From CAZZKG01 sp964654825 (lineage in GTDB: Bacteria; Gemmatimonadota; CAZMKB01): DNA of 42,433 nt. The stretch lies in contig CAZZKG010000029.1 of assembly GCA_964654825.1 (NCBI GenBank), positions 1 to 42,433 of the forward strand, in the 5' to 3' direction. A program made the translations under genes and the position numbers. The notes beneath the pieces were generated by a model. The model worked only from the letters and a program-made list of their open reading frames with translations. It was not told the origin of the DNA and ran no database searches. Below, piece by piece: positions 42,399 to 42,433 of the stretch. Numbering within the stretch: position 1 is the stretch's first letter; each line of letters starts with the position of its first letter.

Positions 42399-42433
42399 AG
42401 GCGTTCTGGCGCGGCCTTTGCCGGGGGAGGGGC

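Noticed and set aside
1..42433. tRNA, rRNA, CRISPR array, insertion sequence, phage genes
   Set aside because: None were recognised by eye: no T-loop-like tRNA ends, no spaced repeats, no transposase or phage motifs.

Overview
The window is a bacterial chromosome segment spanning the replication origin. The gene order is the classic origin layout: rpmH, rnpA, yidD, yidC, mnmE and mnmG leave leftward, while dnaA, dnaN, recF, a DUF721/DciA gene, gyrB and gyrA leave rightward. The mix of core genes with a bactofilin, an SBBP-type beta-propeller, a papain-like secreted protease, paired M16 peptidases and a selenoprotein suggests an uncultured Gram-negative lineage, perhaps of the FCB type. No 16S gene or other taxonomic marker is present, so this placement is inference.

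Left edge (1-2102): the tail of a beta-propeller repeat protein, a secreted C1A cysteine peptidase, and a 438-base gene-free stretch with a phased cluster of DnaA-box-like 9-mers. Next (2103-5000, minus strand) is a parA-parB-M23 peptidase-bactofilin operon, which joins chromosome segregation and cell-envelope shaping. A plus-strand radical SAM/DUF2344 gene (5147-7753) sits where rsmG often lies. Its end meets the 3' end of mnmG in a 116-base-offset direct duplication, and each copy carries a perfect parS site. A third perfect parS contains the mnmG start codon.

Origin core (13.5-16 kb): clear promoters are seen for rpmH (minus) and dnaA (plus). The dnaA-dnaN gap holds DnaA boxes, one of them directly followed by a run of DnaA-trios and then AT-rich DNA, so this is the probable unwinding site. 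dnaN, recF, dciA, gyrB and gyrA follow, with terminators after recF and gyrA.

Right arm (23-40 kb, all plus strand): a TreT-like trehalose synthase, a secreted glucose/sorbosone dehydrogenase, a predicted ATP-grasp ligase paired with an N-formylglutamate amidohydrolase-fold enzyme, a secreted prolyl-aminopeptidase-like hydrolase and an NmrA-like reductase. Then come a peroxiredoxin-like selenoprotein with an in-frame TGA and a SECIS-like hairpin, a decayed glgC, an M23 peptidase, an active/inactive M16 pair, a coiled-coil lipoprotein with two ABC-2 permeases, and an acyl-CoA dehydrogenase.

Right edge (40-42.4 kb, minus strand): an intact Mth938-like protein gene, a decayed gene with several in-frame stops and a frameshift, and a methyltransferase gene broken by one in-frame TAG and flanked by weak attC-like half-sites. 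This end looks like an accessory region undergoing decay. No tRNA, rRNA, CRISPR array or insertion sequence was recognised.
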